The notes: generated by a model not told the origin, from the sequence alone. 61,751 nucleotides of DNA from an uncultured Clostridium sp. (GCA_900542035.1 UQMJ01000017.1:1-61751); one strand, 5' to 3'. Positions 17,134-25,435 are shown, numbered from the stretch's first letter. Program-made: numbers and translations.

Positions 17134-17516
17134 GCCAGAAATCCCTCCATTGTTTCCAGAAGAGCCAGAACTACCGGCATACTGACTGCCAGAATCGATA
17201 GCTTTCCGAAAATCTCGATTTGGGCGCCAATAGAAGAATAACCTGCGTCCTTACAGATTCCGGAAGCAAATTCTGCGATATACGCAATTCCAATCATTTT
17301 GACCAGCACAGTCAGATACACCGGATTCACGTTTATATATTCCTGGATTTTTCTGGCTGCCTCTAAAATTGTTTCCAGTTTTAAAAGGCCATAGGAAAAA
17401 ATCACAGCTCCTGCCGCTGCTGAAAGGTAAGTTCCATACTCTCCTTTCAGGCCTTTAAACTGGACCGCTAACAGTACCGCCACAATGCCGAGAGCCGCTG
17501 CCGCCGCTGTTGTCAT
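17130..17516 (-). CDS. spoIIIAD: Stage III sporulation protein AD
   Basis: Role (known): small membrane protein of the SpoIIIA complex. Seen: 128 residues with about four hydrophobic segments and the family pattern VLVKMIGIAYIAEFASGICKDAGYSSIGAQIEIFGK (here abbreviated: MIGIAYIAEFASGICKDAG at about residues 73-91). It shares sequence style with spoIIIAC, its likely paralogue just upstream. Confidence 0.94.
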   Translation of the reverse strand: MTTAAAAALGIVAVLLAVQFKGLKGEYGTYLSAAAGAVIFSYGLLKLETILEAARKIQEYINVNPVYLTVLVKMIGIAYIAEFASGICKDAGYSSIGAQIEIFGKLSILAVSMPVVLALLETMEGFLA

Positions 17517-17539
17517 GATTTTCTCCTTTCCGGAATCTC

Positions 17540-17734
17540 CTATAATGCAAATAGATTTTTAATGGTTTCAAACAGCTCATAAATATAGGGAACCATCCAG
17601 AAAAGCACTAAAATCAGGCCTGCAAGGCTGGTTAAAAACGCCTGTTCTTCCCTGCCGCTGTGTTTTAGAATCTGGCAGATTACAGAAACTAAGATGCCTA
17701 CTGCAGCAATTTTAAAAATCAGATTAACTCCCAT
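17540..17734 (-). CDS. spoIIIAC: Stage III sporulation protein AC
   Basis: Role (known): 64-residue membrane protein of the SpoIIIA complex. Seen: two hydrophobic segments (about 4-22 and 34-57) joined by the polar loop KHSGREEQAF, which is the family signature. The GGGAG-type ribosome-binding site upstream is clear. Confidence 0.94.
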   Translation of the reverse strand: MGVNLIFKIAAVGILVSVICQILKHSGREEQAFLTSLAGLILVLFWMVPYIYELFETIKNLFAL

Positions 17735-17758
17735 AATCCCTCCCTGTCTTTCTTCCTG

Positions 17759-18271
17759 TTACAACAGCGTTATGGTTAAAAACAGGCCTCCTATGACCCC
17801 TAAGCTCATGTACAGACGCCGCCGTTCCCTGCTGTGTTCTTTTAAAAACCCTATGGTTTCATCCAGTTGTTCCAGATATAACAGGATGGTTCTCTCCTGC
17901 ATGGTCAGGTCCAGATACCCCAGGTTATTTCCCAGTGCAAAGAACTGTTCCCAGTCTTCTTTTGTAAGGGGAAGATCCATCCGCTTCTCCCCTTCTTCTT
18001 TCCATATCTGGGAAAAAACCGCGCCGTCACGCAGATTCAGCCGGCCGGCCGCTTCTTCAAATAAATCTCCAAACGGGCCTCCCCCTTTTTTCCCTGCATG
18101 GGAAAGCCCTTCTGCCAGAGTCGCATGACTGTATAAAATTTCTCCTTTTAAGAAATAGACTAACTGCCTGAGAGACAGCAAAAGCTCCAGTCTCTGTTTC
18201 CACAGGCCGGCCATATGCCAGCCGAATCCGGCAGTTCCCAGCAGCACAAGCCCTGCTCCCAATCCCTTCAT
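17759..18271 (-). CDS. spoIIIAB: Stage III sporulation protein AB
   Basis: Role (known): membrane-anchored, mostly helical protein that may act like a pilin-motor accessory to the SpoIIIAA ATPase. Seen: an N-terminal membrane segment, a helical middle with RQLVYFLKGEILYSHATLAEGL, and a C-terminal membrane segment ending YMSLGVIGGLFLTITLL. Start: ATG 18271 follows GGAGGA and lies 1 nt after the spoIIIAA stop codon. Earlier in-frame ATGs lie inside spoIIIAA. Confidence 0.94.
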   Translation of the reverse strand: MKGLGAGLVLLGTAGFGWHMAGLWKQRLELLLSLRQLVYFLKGEILYSHATLAEGLSHAGKKGGGPFGDLFEEAAGRLNLRDGAVFSQIWKEEGEKRMDLPLTKEDWEQFFALGNNLGYLDLTMQERTILLYLEQLDETIGFLKEHSRERRRLYMSLGVIGGLFLTITLL

Positions 18272-18272
18272 C

Positions 18273-19238
18273 TTACTCCTCCAGCTCATGTTCCCTTTCA
18301 TCGTAAACTGCCTTTATCGTACCTGGATGGGGATCGGCTCCCAGCACCGCGTACCGGCGGAATGTGCGTTCCCTTATCAGCCGGTTTAAAACCGGCTTTT
18401 CCTTAATATCAGCAAGAGAAGAACCATGTACGGTCGCAATCAGACAGCAGCCGCAGTTTCTGGCATATTCAATGGCCTTAAAATCTTCTTCGCTTCCAAT
18501 TTCATCTACTGCCAGGACTTCCGGCGCCATCGTTTTTATCAGCATCATCATGCCATCTGCCTTAGGACAGCAGTCCAGCACGTCTGTCCGGATTCCCAGA
18601 TCATTCTGTGGGATTCCCTGATAGCAGGCTCCCAGCTCGGAACGTTCATCCACCACTCCTACCGTCCGTCCTCTGACCGATGAAGTGCCATCCGAAATCA
18701 TCCGGATCAAATCTCTCAAAATGGTGGTTTTTCCACATCTGGGCGGAGAAATTAATAAAGACGGCAAAATTTTGCCGTCTTCACACAAAAAAGGAAGAAG
18801 TCCGGCGGCACAGCCCTTTTTCTGGTGGGCAATCCGTACATTTAAAAACGAAATGTACTTTAATGTCTTTACCTGCCGTATTTTCGGCTCCTTCCAGCTC
18901 TCCAGCACCGCCTGGCCTGCAAGGCCGACCCGATGTCCTCCCTGAAGAGTCAGAAATCCCCGCCGTACTTCTTCCTCAAACGCATAAAGGGAATAATTCC
19001 CCATATATTCAACCATTTCCTGTATCTGCGGACCATGAAACACTGCTGCTCCATCTTTTGTTGTCCTAAGCGCTCCGGACGGAGTTAAAAAATACTCCCG
19101 ATTGTTCCGGATAATGATTACCGGTTGTTCTGCCCGAAGGCGGATTTCCTGGATTTCTTCAAAATTACCGGAAACCTGTCCCAGAATTTCCCGCAAAATC
19201 CCTGGAAACAGCCTTAAAATTTCTTCTCTTCCAGCCAT
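18273..19238 (-). CDS. spoIIIAA: Stage III sporulation protein AA (secretion-type ATPase)
   Basis: Role (known): cytoplasmic ATPase of the SpoIIIA channel, related to type II and IV secretion ATPases. Seen: an N-terminal domain with EIQEIRLRAEQPVII, a Walker A PPRCGKTT (about residue 165), a Walker B-type VLAVDEIGSEEDFKAI, and the ATVHGSSLADI motif typical of secretion ATPases. Length of 321 is normal. First gene of the operon, with a good sigma-E-type promoter 22 nt upstream. Confidence 0.96.
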   Translation of the reverse strand: MAGREEILRLFPGILREILGQVSGNFEEIQEIRLRAEQPVIIIRNNREYFLTPSGALRTTKDGAAVFHGPQIQEMVEYMGNYSLYAFEEEVRRGFLTLQGGHRVGLAGQAVLESWKEPKIRQVKTLKYISFLNVRIAHQKKGCAAGLLPFLCEDGKILPSLLISPPRCGKTTILRDLIRMISDGTSSVRGRTVGVVDERSELGACYQGIPQNDLGIRTDVLDCCPKADGMMMLIKTMAPEVLAVDEIGSEEDFKAIEYARNCGCCLIATVHGSSLADIKEKPVLNRLIRERTFRRYAVLGADPHPGTIKAVYDEREHELEE

Positions 19239-19259
19239 ATAGCCTCACTCCTTTACCCT

Positions 19260-19287
19260 AATATATGAGGCCTTGTCTGTTTTATGA
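19260..19287 (-). promoter_or_regulatory. Sigma-E-type promoter of the spoIIIA operon
   Basis: Minus strand: -35 TCATAAA (19287-19281), 13-nt spacer, -10 CATATATT (19267-19260), close to the mother-cell sigma-E consensus. The operon is known to be sigma-E dependent in spore formers, so sequence and expectation agree. Transcription would start within about 20 nt of the ATG. Confidence 0.7.
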
Positions 19288-19292
19288 CTGGA

Positions 19293-20339
19293 CTATCTTT
19301 CTTCGTAAGTAATTGCAATCTGACTGCCGGTTACCTGCACCTTGGCATACCCTCCGCACACAATCGGCATCATCGGCGGCAGATGGCCGATATCCAGATC
19401 CATAATGACCGGAACGTTGTATTCTGCCAGCAGCTCCGTTACGGCCCTGTACTGGTCTAAGCCCATGATTTCCTGTCCATGGCAGTAAGGTCGTCCGATT
19501 AAAAAGCCTTTTACGTAACGGAACCATCCTGCGTGCTTCATCTGCCAGATGGCTCTCCGGATAGAAAATACATTTAAATCGCAGGACTCTAAGAACCAGA
19601 TCAGTCCGTCTTCTTTGTAAGTTTCGTTAAACGTCTCCGTCTGATCGTAAACCGTTCCCAGAAGATTGACCAGACAGTCCATACAGCCGCCAATCATTCT
19701 TCCGGAAAACTGAACCTCTGCCTGTTCTTCCAGAACTTCTTTCCGGCCAAAAAAGCTTCTGATTTTTGCCGGTTCTGTTACATGGTAAGGTTCCAGTGGA
19801 TGTTCTTCGTCTTTTAAGGATTCTTTTTCCCATTTTTCATAACCGGTTACCCGATGGATTGTCCCCCTTAACAGGCCGTAGGCGTCTTCAATGGCCGGAT
19901 GCCAGGGTTCCATGCCAAATGCCGCCGCGCACGGGCCATAGATTGCCGCAGTATCGCATAAGGTTGCAGACAGATAAGTAAAATTGGTATTGTCCGAATA
20001 CCCCATGTACCACTTAGGTTCTGCATTCCGGATTGCTTCAAAATCCACATAATCCAGGATTTCGCACATCAGCTCTCCGCCGCCGCAGGAAATCAGGACG
20101 TCGCTGTCTGGACTTAAATAGCTTTCCGTCAGTTCTTTTCCGCATTTTTCAGGAGTATTACTGATTCCGATTCCAGACGCTTCATAACAGTTTGGCCCTA
20201 AAACAAGGCCATGTCCCTTTTCCCGAAACGTTTTCTGGCAATTTTCAAACGCAGTCCGGTAAGGCTCTGTCGCACAGCCAAAAGACGGCGCTGCAAAACC
20301 AATGGTTCCATGTTCGGTTAAATGTTTTGGATAACGCAT
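19293..20339 (-). CDS. S66 peptidase, LD-carboxypeptidase / MccF-like
   Basis: Known family: serine peptidases that trim murein tetrapeptides (LdcA) or inactivate microcin C-type aminoacyl nucleotides (MccF). Seen: GTIGFAAPS near residue 11, the nucleophile motif MGYSDNTN with Ser115, a Glu in WFLESCDLN, and a His in LDIGHLPP near the C-terminus, giving the Ser-Glu-His triad. Length of 348 matches the MccF branch slightly better than LdcA. It is encoded alone, 12 nt before the rsmH end in the same direction. Which substrate applies cannot be decided here. Confidence 0.85.
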   Translation of the reverse strand: MRYPKHLTEHGTIGFAAPSFGCATEPYRTAFENCQKTFREKGHGLVLGPNCYEASGIGISNTPEKCGKELTESYLSPDSDVLISCGGGELMCEILDYVDFEAIRNAEPKWYMGYSDNTNFTYLSATLCDTAAIYGPCAAAFGMEPWHPAIEDAYGLLRGTIHRVTGYEKWEKESLKDEEHPLEPYHVTEPAKIRSFFGRKEVLEEQAEVQFSGRMIGGCMDCLVNLLGTVYDQTETFNETYKEDGLIWFLESCDLNVFSIRRAIWQMKHAGWFRYVKGFLIGRPYCHGQEIMGLDQYRAVTELLAEYNVPVIMDLDIGHLPPMMPIVCGGYAKVQVTGSQIAITYEER

Positions 20340-20351
20340 ATATTCTCTCCT

Positions 20352-21419
20352 TTATGCTTTGACAGCCCACCGCATCTTAGTGGATCTGGCCCTGCTGTTC
20401 ATGGCACATTCTTCTGCAGACGGCCGGATCACATCTTTTGCAATTTCTTTATAAAGTCCCTGTCTGTAAAAGTCTTTAAATGATTTTTTTACCAGACGAT
20501 CTTCTCCGGAATGGAAGGTTAAAATCGCTACCCTTCCTCCTTCTTTTAACACGCCTGGAAGTTTTTCTAAGAACTGGTAAAGCACTTCAAATTCATTGTT
20601 AATATCAATTCTAAGCGCCTGAAAGGTTCTCTGGCAGGATTTTTTCACTGCCTCTTTCCTGTCTTTTTCCGGCAGGAAGGACAGCGCTTTTTCTATGGCT
20701 TCTTTTAATTTCACTGTGGTGTCCACTGGACGTCCTTTACGGATTTCGGCAACAATGGTTCTGGAAATCTCTTTTGCATAGGGTTCATCTGAATTTTCAA
20801 TCAGCATTCCGCAAAGCTCCTGCTGGCTGATGGTTTTTAACCGTTCTGCTGCTGAAATTCCCGTTTCCGGATTTAACCGCAGATCCAAAGGCCCGTCTGC
20901 CTTATAGGTAAATCCCCGTTCCGGATTGTCGATCTGCATGGAAGACACGCCTAAATCTGCCAGTACAAAATCAAATGGCCCGTATTCTTGTGCCAGCTGA
21001 TCAATATTGGCAAAATTCAGCAGTTTTACGGTCACCATATCCTCGCCAAATCCCTGGCGGGCCAGACGCTCTTTCGTCTTTGCCGACTCAATGGGGTCTA
21101 CATCCAGTCCATAAATATGTCCCTGATCCTCCAGACGCTTTAACATGGCCAGCGTATGGCCGCCATATCCCAAAGTCGCGTCCACTCCTTTTTGTCCAGG
21201 CTGAATCTGGAGAAACTCCAGAATCTCGTTTACGCAGATCGAAATGTGCATTCCTGCCGGAGTGCTTCCTTTCCGGATTACTTTTTCAATGGTATCTCCG
21301 TATTTTTCCGGCTGCAGTTCCTTATATTTTTCGCTAAAATGTCTGGGATGGGTTCCGCTGTAGCGGACACGGCGCTTGTGAGGCGTCCCAATTTCCTCTT
21401 TCTTGTCCTGATTTTCCAT
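20352..21419 (-). CDS. rsmH: 16S rRNA (cytosine-1402-N4)-methyltransferase RsmH, long form
   Basis: Role (known family): N4-methylation of C1402 in 16S rRNA. Seen: SAM-binding GVDATLGYGGHTLAML, the DFVLADLGVSSMQIDNPERGF motif (abbreviated: ADLGVSSMQID), the AFQALRIDINNE element and the C-terminal SRARSTKMRWA. Start: ATG 21419 has AAGGAG 8 nt upstream. The protein has a basic N-terminal extension of about 60 residues before the methyltransferase core and is not in a division-cell-wall cluster. Some Lachnospiraceae carry a second RsmH of this long type; this may be that copy. Confidence 0.9.
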   Translation of the reverse strand: MENQDKKEEIGTPHKRRVRYSGTHPRHFSEKYKELQPEKYGDTIEKVIRKGSTPAGMHISICVNEILEFLQIQPGQKGVDATLGYGGHTLAMLKRLEDQGHIYGLDVDPIESAKTKERLARQGFGEDMVTVKLLNFANIDQLAQEYGPFDFVLADLGVSSMQIDNPERGFTYKADGPLDLRLNPETGISAAERLKTISQQELCGMLIENSDEPYAKEISRTIVAEIRKGRPVDTTVKLKEAIEKALSFLPEKDRKEAVKKSCQRTFQALRIDINNEFEVLYQFLEKLPGVLKEGGRVAILTFHSGEDRLVKKSFKDFYRQGLYKEIAKDVIRPSAEECAMNSRARSTKMRWAVKA

Positions 21420-21429
21420 CGTTTTCTCC

Positions 21430-22056
21430 TTAATTTTTCTTAGCATCAGTGTACAGGGGCGAAACTGCGCCTGATAAATTGGCGTCAATCCACGCTTTTA
21501 CATACGCCCCTGTTTCTTCGCAGGTCATATTGTCTGTATTCAGCACATCGACACAATCCATATGGAAAAACCACTCTCGTTTCATAGGAAGCAGATACTT
21601 CAGATGATGCTCAAAAAACTCCCTGGAACGGGTAAGATCCCGTTCTTTTCTCTGACGAAGCACACTGTCGGACGCGTCCAGAAACAGAATCCGGTCTGGG
21701 AAACACCTTTTCACGGCTTCCAGTTCTTTTCTTAAAGGCTCTTCTACCTCCCAGTTTTCTCCAATGGTTCTGGGATAATGAAGCGTATAAAATTCAATCT
21801 CCTCTGCCCCGAAATCCATAATCGTGCAAGGATAGCTCTCTGCCTTTTCCCAGCGCCTTATTTCTTTTTCCAGCCAGAGTTTCTGAATTTCCAGATAGTC
21901 CTCATATCTGGTTTTGATCAGACCTCTCCGGCGTATTTCTTCCAACACGTCCCGATTGTCCTCATAACTGATGTGGACGTAGGGAGCGTGTGTTTCTATG
22001 TAGCGGACTGCTGCAGTCTTTCCAACTGCCATGCATCCCTGAAGCGATAGTATCAT
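21430..22056 (-). CDS. P-loop kinase-like protein, function unknown
   Basis: Seen: 208 residues, a Walker A GCMAVGKT at residues 7-14, a DFGAEEIEFYTLHYP segment (about 80-95), and a lid-like basic stretch RQRKERDLTRSREFFEHH (about 145-162), which resembles nucleoside or shikimate kinases. ATG 22056 is preferred, since GAGGG precedes it by 5 nt. It lies 10 nt upstream of rsmH and 7 nt after rlmH, between two rRNA methyltransferase genes. Substrate not recognisable; a small-molecule or nucleotide kinase is the best guess. Confidence 0.7.
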   Translation of the reverse strand: MILSLQGCMAVGKTAAVRYIETHAPYVHISYEDNRDVLEEIRRRGLIKTRYEDYLEIQKLWLEKEIRRWEKAESYPCTIMDFGAEEIEFYTLHYPRTIGENWEVEEPLRKELEAVKRCFPDRILFLDASDSVLRQRKERDLTRSREFFEHHLKYLLPMKREWFFHMDCVDVLNTDNMTCEETGAYVKAWIDANLSGAVSPLYTDAKKN

Positions 22057-22063
22057 ATTTCCC

Positions 22064-22543
22064 TCATTTATGGTATGGCGCACCGGAAATAATCCGGTAG
22101 CTGCGGTAAATCTGTTCCAGCAAAATCACCCGCATCAACTGGTGCGGAAACGTCATTTTGGAAAAACTCAGCTGATAGTCTGCCCGTTTCAATACAGAGT
22201 CGGACAGTCCCAGAGAGCCGCCGATTACAAAAACCGTATGGCTGACTCCGCCAATTCCCAGGGAATCGATTTTTTTTGCCAGCTCCTCTGAAGTCAGCAT
22301 ATTTCCTTTGATAGCCAGAGCAATGACGTACATTCCTTCTTTGATATGGGCCAAAATCCGTTGTCCTTCTTTTTCTTTTATCTGCTCTTCTGCAGAAGCG
22401 CTGGCTCCATCCGGCGTTTTTTCATCGGTGACCTGGATAATTTCCAGTTTACAGTAACGTCCCAGGCGTTTGGCATATTCCGCAATGGCCTGCTCCAGAT
22501 ATTTTTCCTTAATTTTTCCTACTGTAATCAGGGTAATTTTCAT
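22064..22543 (-). CDS. rlmH: 23S rRNA (pseudouridine-1915-N3)-methyltransferase RlmH
   Basis: Role (known family): SPOUT-class enzyme methylating pseudouridine 1915 in helix 69. Seen: 159 residues, N-terminal MKITLITVGKIKEKYLEQAI, and the trefoil-knot C-terminus with VIGGSLGLSD and LSFSKMTFPHQLMRV, ending EQIYRSYRIISGAPYHK. It overlaps the upstream GNAT gene by 4 nt. Confidence 0.97.
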   Translation of the reverse strand: MKITLITVGKIKEKYLEQAIAEYAKRLGRYCKLEIIQVTDEKTPDGASASAEEQIKEKEGQRILAHIKEGMYVIALAIKGNMLTSEELAKKIDSLGIGGVSHTVFVIGGSLGLSDSVLKRADYQLSFSKMTFPHQLMRVILLEQIYRSYRIISGAPYHK

Positions 22544-23064
22544 CCTTTGTCCTGACCTTTCCCAAACTCTAATATCATGTCATACCAGACTGCTCCGCCA
22601 TGGACAGAAGCAGACACGCCCAGATTCCGGTAGCCGAATTTCTCATAGTAATGGATCAGCCGGTCCTTGCAGGTAAGGATTAATCCGGCGCGGCCTTTCT
22701 CTTTTGCATCCTCAATCATCCGGTTCATCAGCGCGGCTGCCACCCCCTGGCGTCTTTTGGATCCAATTACATCCAGCCCGAAAATACTTTGATACCGTCC
22801 GTCTTTTTTATGCCATCCGGTATCTTCAAACATTTCATCGCAAATCGTCTGCTGATCCACAGCCGCTCCATTGATAAAGCCGATAATTTTTCCGAAACCG
22901 TCTTCCGTTTTTTCCTCTGCTACAAAAAAGCATTCCGGAAAAGCCGTCATCCGCTCCTTTAAGGATTCTTCATCTGCCGCCTCAGCCGCCGGAAAGCAGG
23001 CTGCTTCTACCTCTGCCAGGTCTGTTACATCTTCTAATCTGCCTTGTCTTATCTGGTAAGCCAT
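22540..23064 (-). CDS. GNAT-family N-acetyltransferase
   Basis: Seen: about 174 residues with the GNAT acetyl-CoA pattern GSKRRQGVAAALMNRMIEDA (about 112-131) and a C-terminal RLIHYYEKFGYRNLGVSAS. ATG 23064 is chosen, with AGAAGAG upstream; an ATG 13 codons earlier has no good site. Known relatives include RimI-like protein and small-molecule acetyltransferases; the acceptor is unknown. It overlaps rlmH by 4 nt, so the two are translated together. Confidence 0.8.
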   Translation of the reverse strand: MAYQIRQGRLEDVTDLAEVEAACFPAAEAADEESLKERMTAFPECFFVAEEKTEDGFGKIIGFINGAAVDQQTICDEMFEDTGWHKKDGRYQSIFGLDVIGSKRRQGVAAALMNRMIEDAKEKGRAGLILTCKDRLIHYYEKFGYRNLGVSASVHGGAVWYDMILEFGKGQDKG

Positions 23065-23173
23065 TGTTCTTCTCTTCTTTCTTTTATTCTGTAATGCTTT
23101 CATTTCGTAATTCGTCTATTTTCCCAAACGCCTTCATATATTTTCATAAATCCATCCATGAGAAGGATTGTCT

Positions 23174-24004
23174 ATGAAACATTCTTTTCCGAAAAAGCAC
23201 CTGACCGCGTTTGGAGTGGCCGCCCTGTTCTGCTTTTCCTTTTTTGCAGGTCAGGCAGCCGCCTATTTTACCTCTGACCAGCCTGCATCTTCCCAGATTC
23301 TCCAAAAAGCGCCGGACGGAAACTGGGGATTAAGCTTTCAGACAAAAGGCCAGACCCCCGTAGGCAATGCCACTTCCGATTATCTGAAGCAGTATCGGGC
23401 CTGTTATGCGGCGCCGCCGGATGAAAATGTCATCTATCTTACCTTTGATGCCGGATATGAAAACGGCAATACGGCTCCCATTCTGGATGCTTTAAAAAAG
23501 CACCATGCTCCGGCCGCCTTTTTCCTCGTAGGAAATTACCTGGAAACCAGTCCGGATTTAGTAAAACGGATGCTGGAAGAAGGCCACATTGTCGGAAACC
23601 ATACGTACCACCATCCGGATATGTCAAAAATTGCCACGGCCGAGTCTTTCCAAAAAGAACTGACCGATCTGGAAACCCTGTTTTACCAGGTAACCGGCCA
23701 GGAAATGCCCAGATATTACCGTCCGCCCCAGGGAAAATACAGCGAAGCCAATCTTCAGATGGCAAAAGACCTGGGCTATACCACATTTTTCTGGAGTCTT
23801 GCTTATGTAGACTGGTATCAGGATAAACAGCCGTCAAAAGAAGAAGCCTTTGACAAGCTGTTAAACCGGATTCATCCAGGCGCTGTAGTGCTTCTGCACA
23901 GCACTTCCAGCACCAATGCAGCGATTTTAGATGAACTTCTTACCCGATGGGAAGAAATGGGTTACCGGTTTGAATCCATTGATAAACTGGCAGAAACCCT
24001 ATAA
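23174..24004 (+). CDS. pdaA: PdaA-type polysaccharide deacetylase
   Basis: Role (known family): removes the acetyl group of N-acetylmuramic acid during spore cortex synthesis, a step to muramic delta-lactam. Seen: a signal or membrane segment (about residues 9-30), NodB motif 1 as TFDAGYENG (TFDxGYENG is diagnostic for PdaA), motif 2 HTYHHPDMS, motif 3 RPPQGKYSE and a late LLHSTSS. Length of about 276 fits. Start: ATG 23174 follows AGAAGG; a TTG two codons earlier is possible. Divergent from the GNAT gene with a 109-nt gap. Fits with the sporulation genes in the window. Confidence 0.9.
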   Translation: MKHSFPKKHLTAFGVAALFCFSFFAGQAAAYFTSDQPASSQILQKAPDGNWGLSFQTKGQTPVGNATSDYLKQYRACYAAPPDENVIYLTFDAGYENGNTAPILDALKKHHAPAAFFLVGNYLETSPDLVKRMLEEGHIVGNHTYHHPDMSKIATAESFQKELTDLETLFYQVTGQEMPRYYRPPQGKYSEANLQMAKDLGYTTFFWSLAYVDWYQDKQPSKEEAFDKLLNRIHPGAVVLLHSTSSTNAAILDELLTRWEEMGYRFESIDKLAETL

Positions 24005-24024
24005 CCTCAGCCTTTCGCAAAATC

Positions 24025-24084
24025 AAAGCGGCAAAGAAAATTGGGCTGCCTGTTTCTGGCTGTCCATTTTATTTGCCGCCTTTT
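24025..24084 (+). terminator. Probable terminator after pdaA
   Basis: GCGGCAAA (24028-24035) pairs with TTTGCCGC (24072-24079), followed by CTTTT. The loop is long (36 nt), so confidence is moderate. It lies between convergent pdaA and the response-regulator gene. Confidence 0.5.
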
Positions 24085-24104
24085 CCTCTGCCAGGGATTC
24101 GGCT

Positions 24105-24806
24105 TTATTTCGCCCGAAAATAATATCCCACGCCCCACTTGGTATGGACATATTTGGGGTCGCTGGGGCTCGGCTCAATCTTTTCCCTCAGTCTTCTGAC
24201 ATGAACGTCTACGGTACGGACGTCTCCGGTATCCATTGCTCGGTTGCCCCATACAAGAGACAGTAACGATTCCCTGCTGTATACCTTGTTTGGATTGCAG
24301 ACCAACAGCTCCAGAAGGTCAAATTCCTTTGCCGTCAAATTAATCTCTTTCTCGCCGATGAACACTCTGCGGCCATCCATATCCAGCTTTAAATCTCCGG
24401 CAATCATAACATGGCTCTCCGGCCCCTGGTTTTTCTTTTTACTTTTTGCGCTGCGGCGCATGATTGCCTTAATTCTGGCCTTTACCTCTAAAATGTTAAA
24501 CGGCTTGGTAATGTAATCGTCTGCCCCATACTCCAGCCCCAGGATTTTATCCATATCTCCGCCTTTGGCTGTCAGCATGATAATGGGCACCTCGGAAAAT
24601 TCCCGAATTGTCTGACATACCTCGTAACCATCTGCCTTTGGCAGCATCACGTCCAGCAAAATGATGTCATATTCCTTCTGACGCGCTTTTTCAATGGCTT
24701 CTTCTCCATCGTATGCACAGTCTACCTCCATATCATCCTGTTCCAGACTGAAACGGATTCCCTTTACAATCAATTTTTCATCGTCTACCACTAATACTCG
24801 CGCCAT
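24105..24806 (-). CDS. OmpR/PhoB-family response regulator, orphan
   Basis: Seen: a receiver domain (1-120) with acidic pocket Asp8-Asp9, phospho-acceptor Asp52 in LLDVMLP and Lys in ITKPF, then a linker rich in Lys and a winged-helix DNA-binding domain (about 135-233) with AKEFDLLELL, VDVHVRRLREKIE and GVGYYF. Length of 233 is standard. No histidine kinase is adjacent: the next gene upstream encodes a ComEA-like lipoprotein. The wing sequence resembles WalR/PhoP-type regulators, but the cognate kinase cannot be named. Confidence 0.92.
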   Translation of the reverse strand: MARVLVVDDEKLIVKGIRFSLEQDDMEVDCAYDGEEAIEKARQKEYDIILLDVMLPKADGYEVCQTIREFSEVPIIMLTAKGGDMDKILGLEYGADDYITKPFNILEVKARIKAIMRRSAKSKKKNQGPESHVMIAGDLKLDMDGRRVFIGEKEINLTAKEFDLLELLVCNPNKVYSRESLLSLVWGNRAMDTGDVRTVDVHVRRLREKIEPSPSDPKYVHTKWGVGYYFRAK

Positions 24807-24835
24807 CTTCCACCTCTGATTTATGTAATCCCGTT

Positions 24836-25435
24836 TTAAACGGTAATATCGTCTTTTATCTTTTCAAATACGGCATCTTTAATGCCTGGTACCTGTTTAA
24901 TTTCTTCTATGGACTGAAACGGACCATTGGCATTCCGGTAGTCCAGAATATCCTGTGCCCTGGATTCCCCAATTCCGCTAAGGGAAGTGAGTTCCCCGAC
25001 CCCTGCGGTATTGAGATTTACCTTGCCCGAAGCCTCCGCTGAAAGAAGGGTCTGGGACAGAAGTTCTGCCTCTGACTCGGTCGGAATCTGGATTTTCATA
25101 CCGTCTTCTACTGGCTGGGCCAGATTCAGCGCGTCCTCTGCAGCTTCTTCCAAAAAACCTCCGGCTGCTCCAACTGCATCTAAAATCCGGTCTCCGGCCG
25201 ATACTTCATACACTCCAGGTTCTTTGACCGCTCCGCACACATGAACCAGCAGCCCTTTTGTCTCCAAAGGTTCTGTTTCCTCTTCCAGAGCGGCTTCCTC
25301 CCTGTATTCCTCTGTCTGATCCTGGGTATTTAAGACCAGTTCTTCTTCCTGGCTGCCGCAGCCGGCCGCCAAAAACAGGACGGGCAGCAATACCGCTGCC
25401 CTCCGGCATTTTTCTGTTAATTTTTTCAATGACAT
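24836..25435 (-). CDS. ComEA-like lipoprotein with SLBB and helix-hairpin-helix domains
   Basis: Known family: ComEA binds DNA outside the membrane during natural transformation. Seen: a lipobox LAAGC with Cys26, an acidic linker (about 28-58), an SLBB domain (about 62-120, VHVCGAVKEPGVYEV) and paired helix-hairpin-helix motifs (about 138-199, VNLNTAGVGELTSLSGIGE and GIKDAVFEKI). It starts 67 nt after the small DMT gene and is followed closely by the response regulator. No comEC is in the window. Lipid anchoring instead of a transmembrane anchor is somewhat unusual. Confidence 0.85.
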   Translation of the reverse strand: MSLKKLTEKCRRAAVLLPVLFLAAGCGSQEEELVLNTQDQTEEYREEAALEEETEPLETKGLLVHVCGAVKEPGVYEVSAGDRILDAVGAAGGFLEEAAEDALNLAQPVEDGMKIQIPTESEAELLSQTLLSAEASGKVNLNTAGVGELTSLSGIGESRAQDILDYRNANGPFQSIEEIKQVPGIKDAVFEKIKDDITV

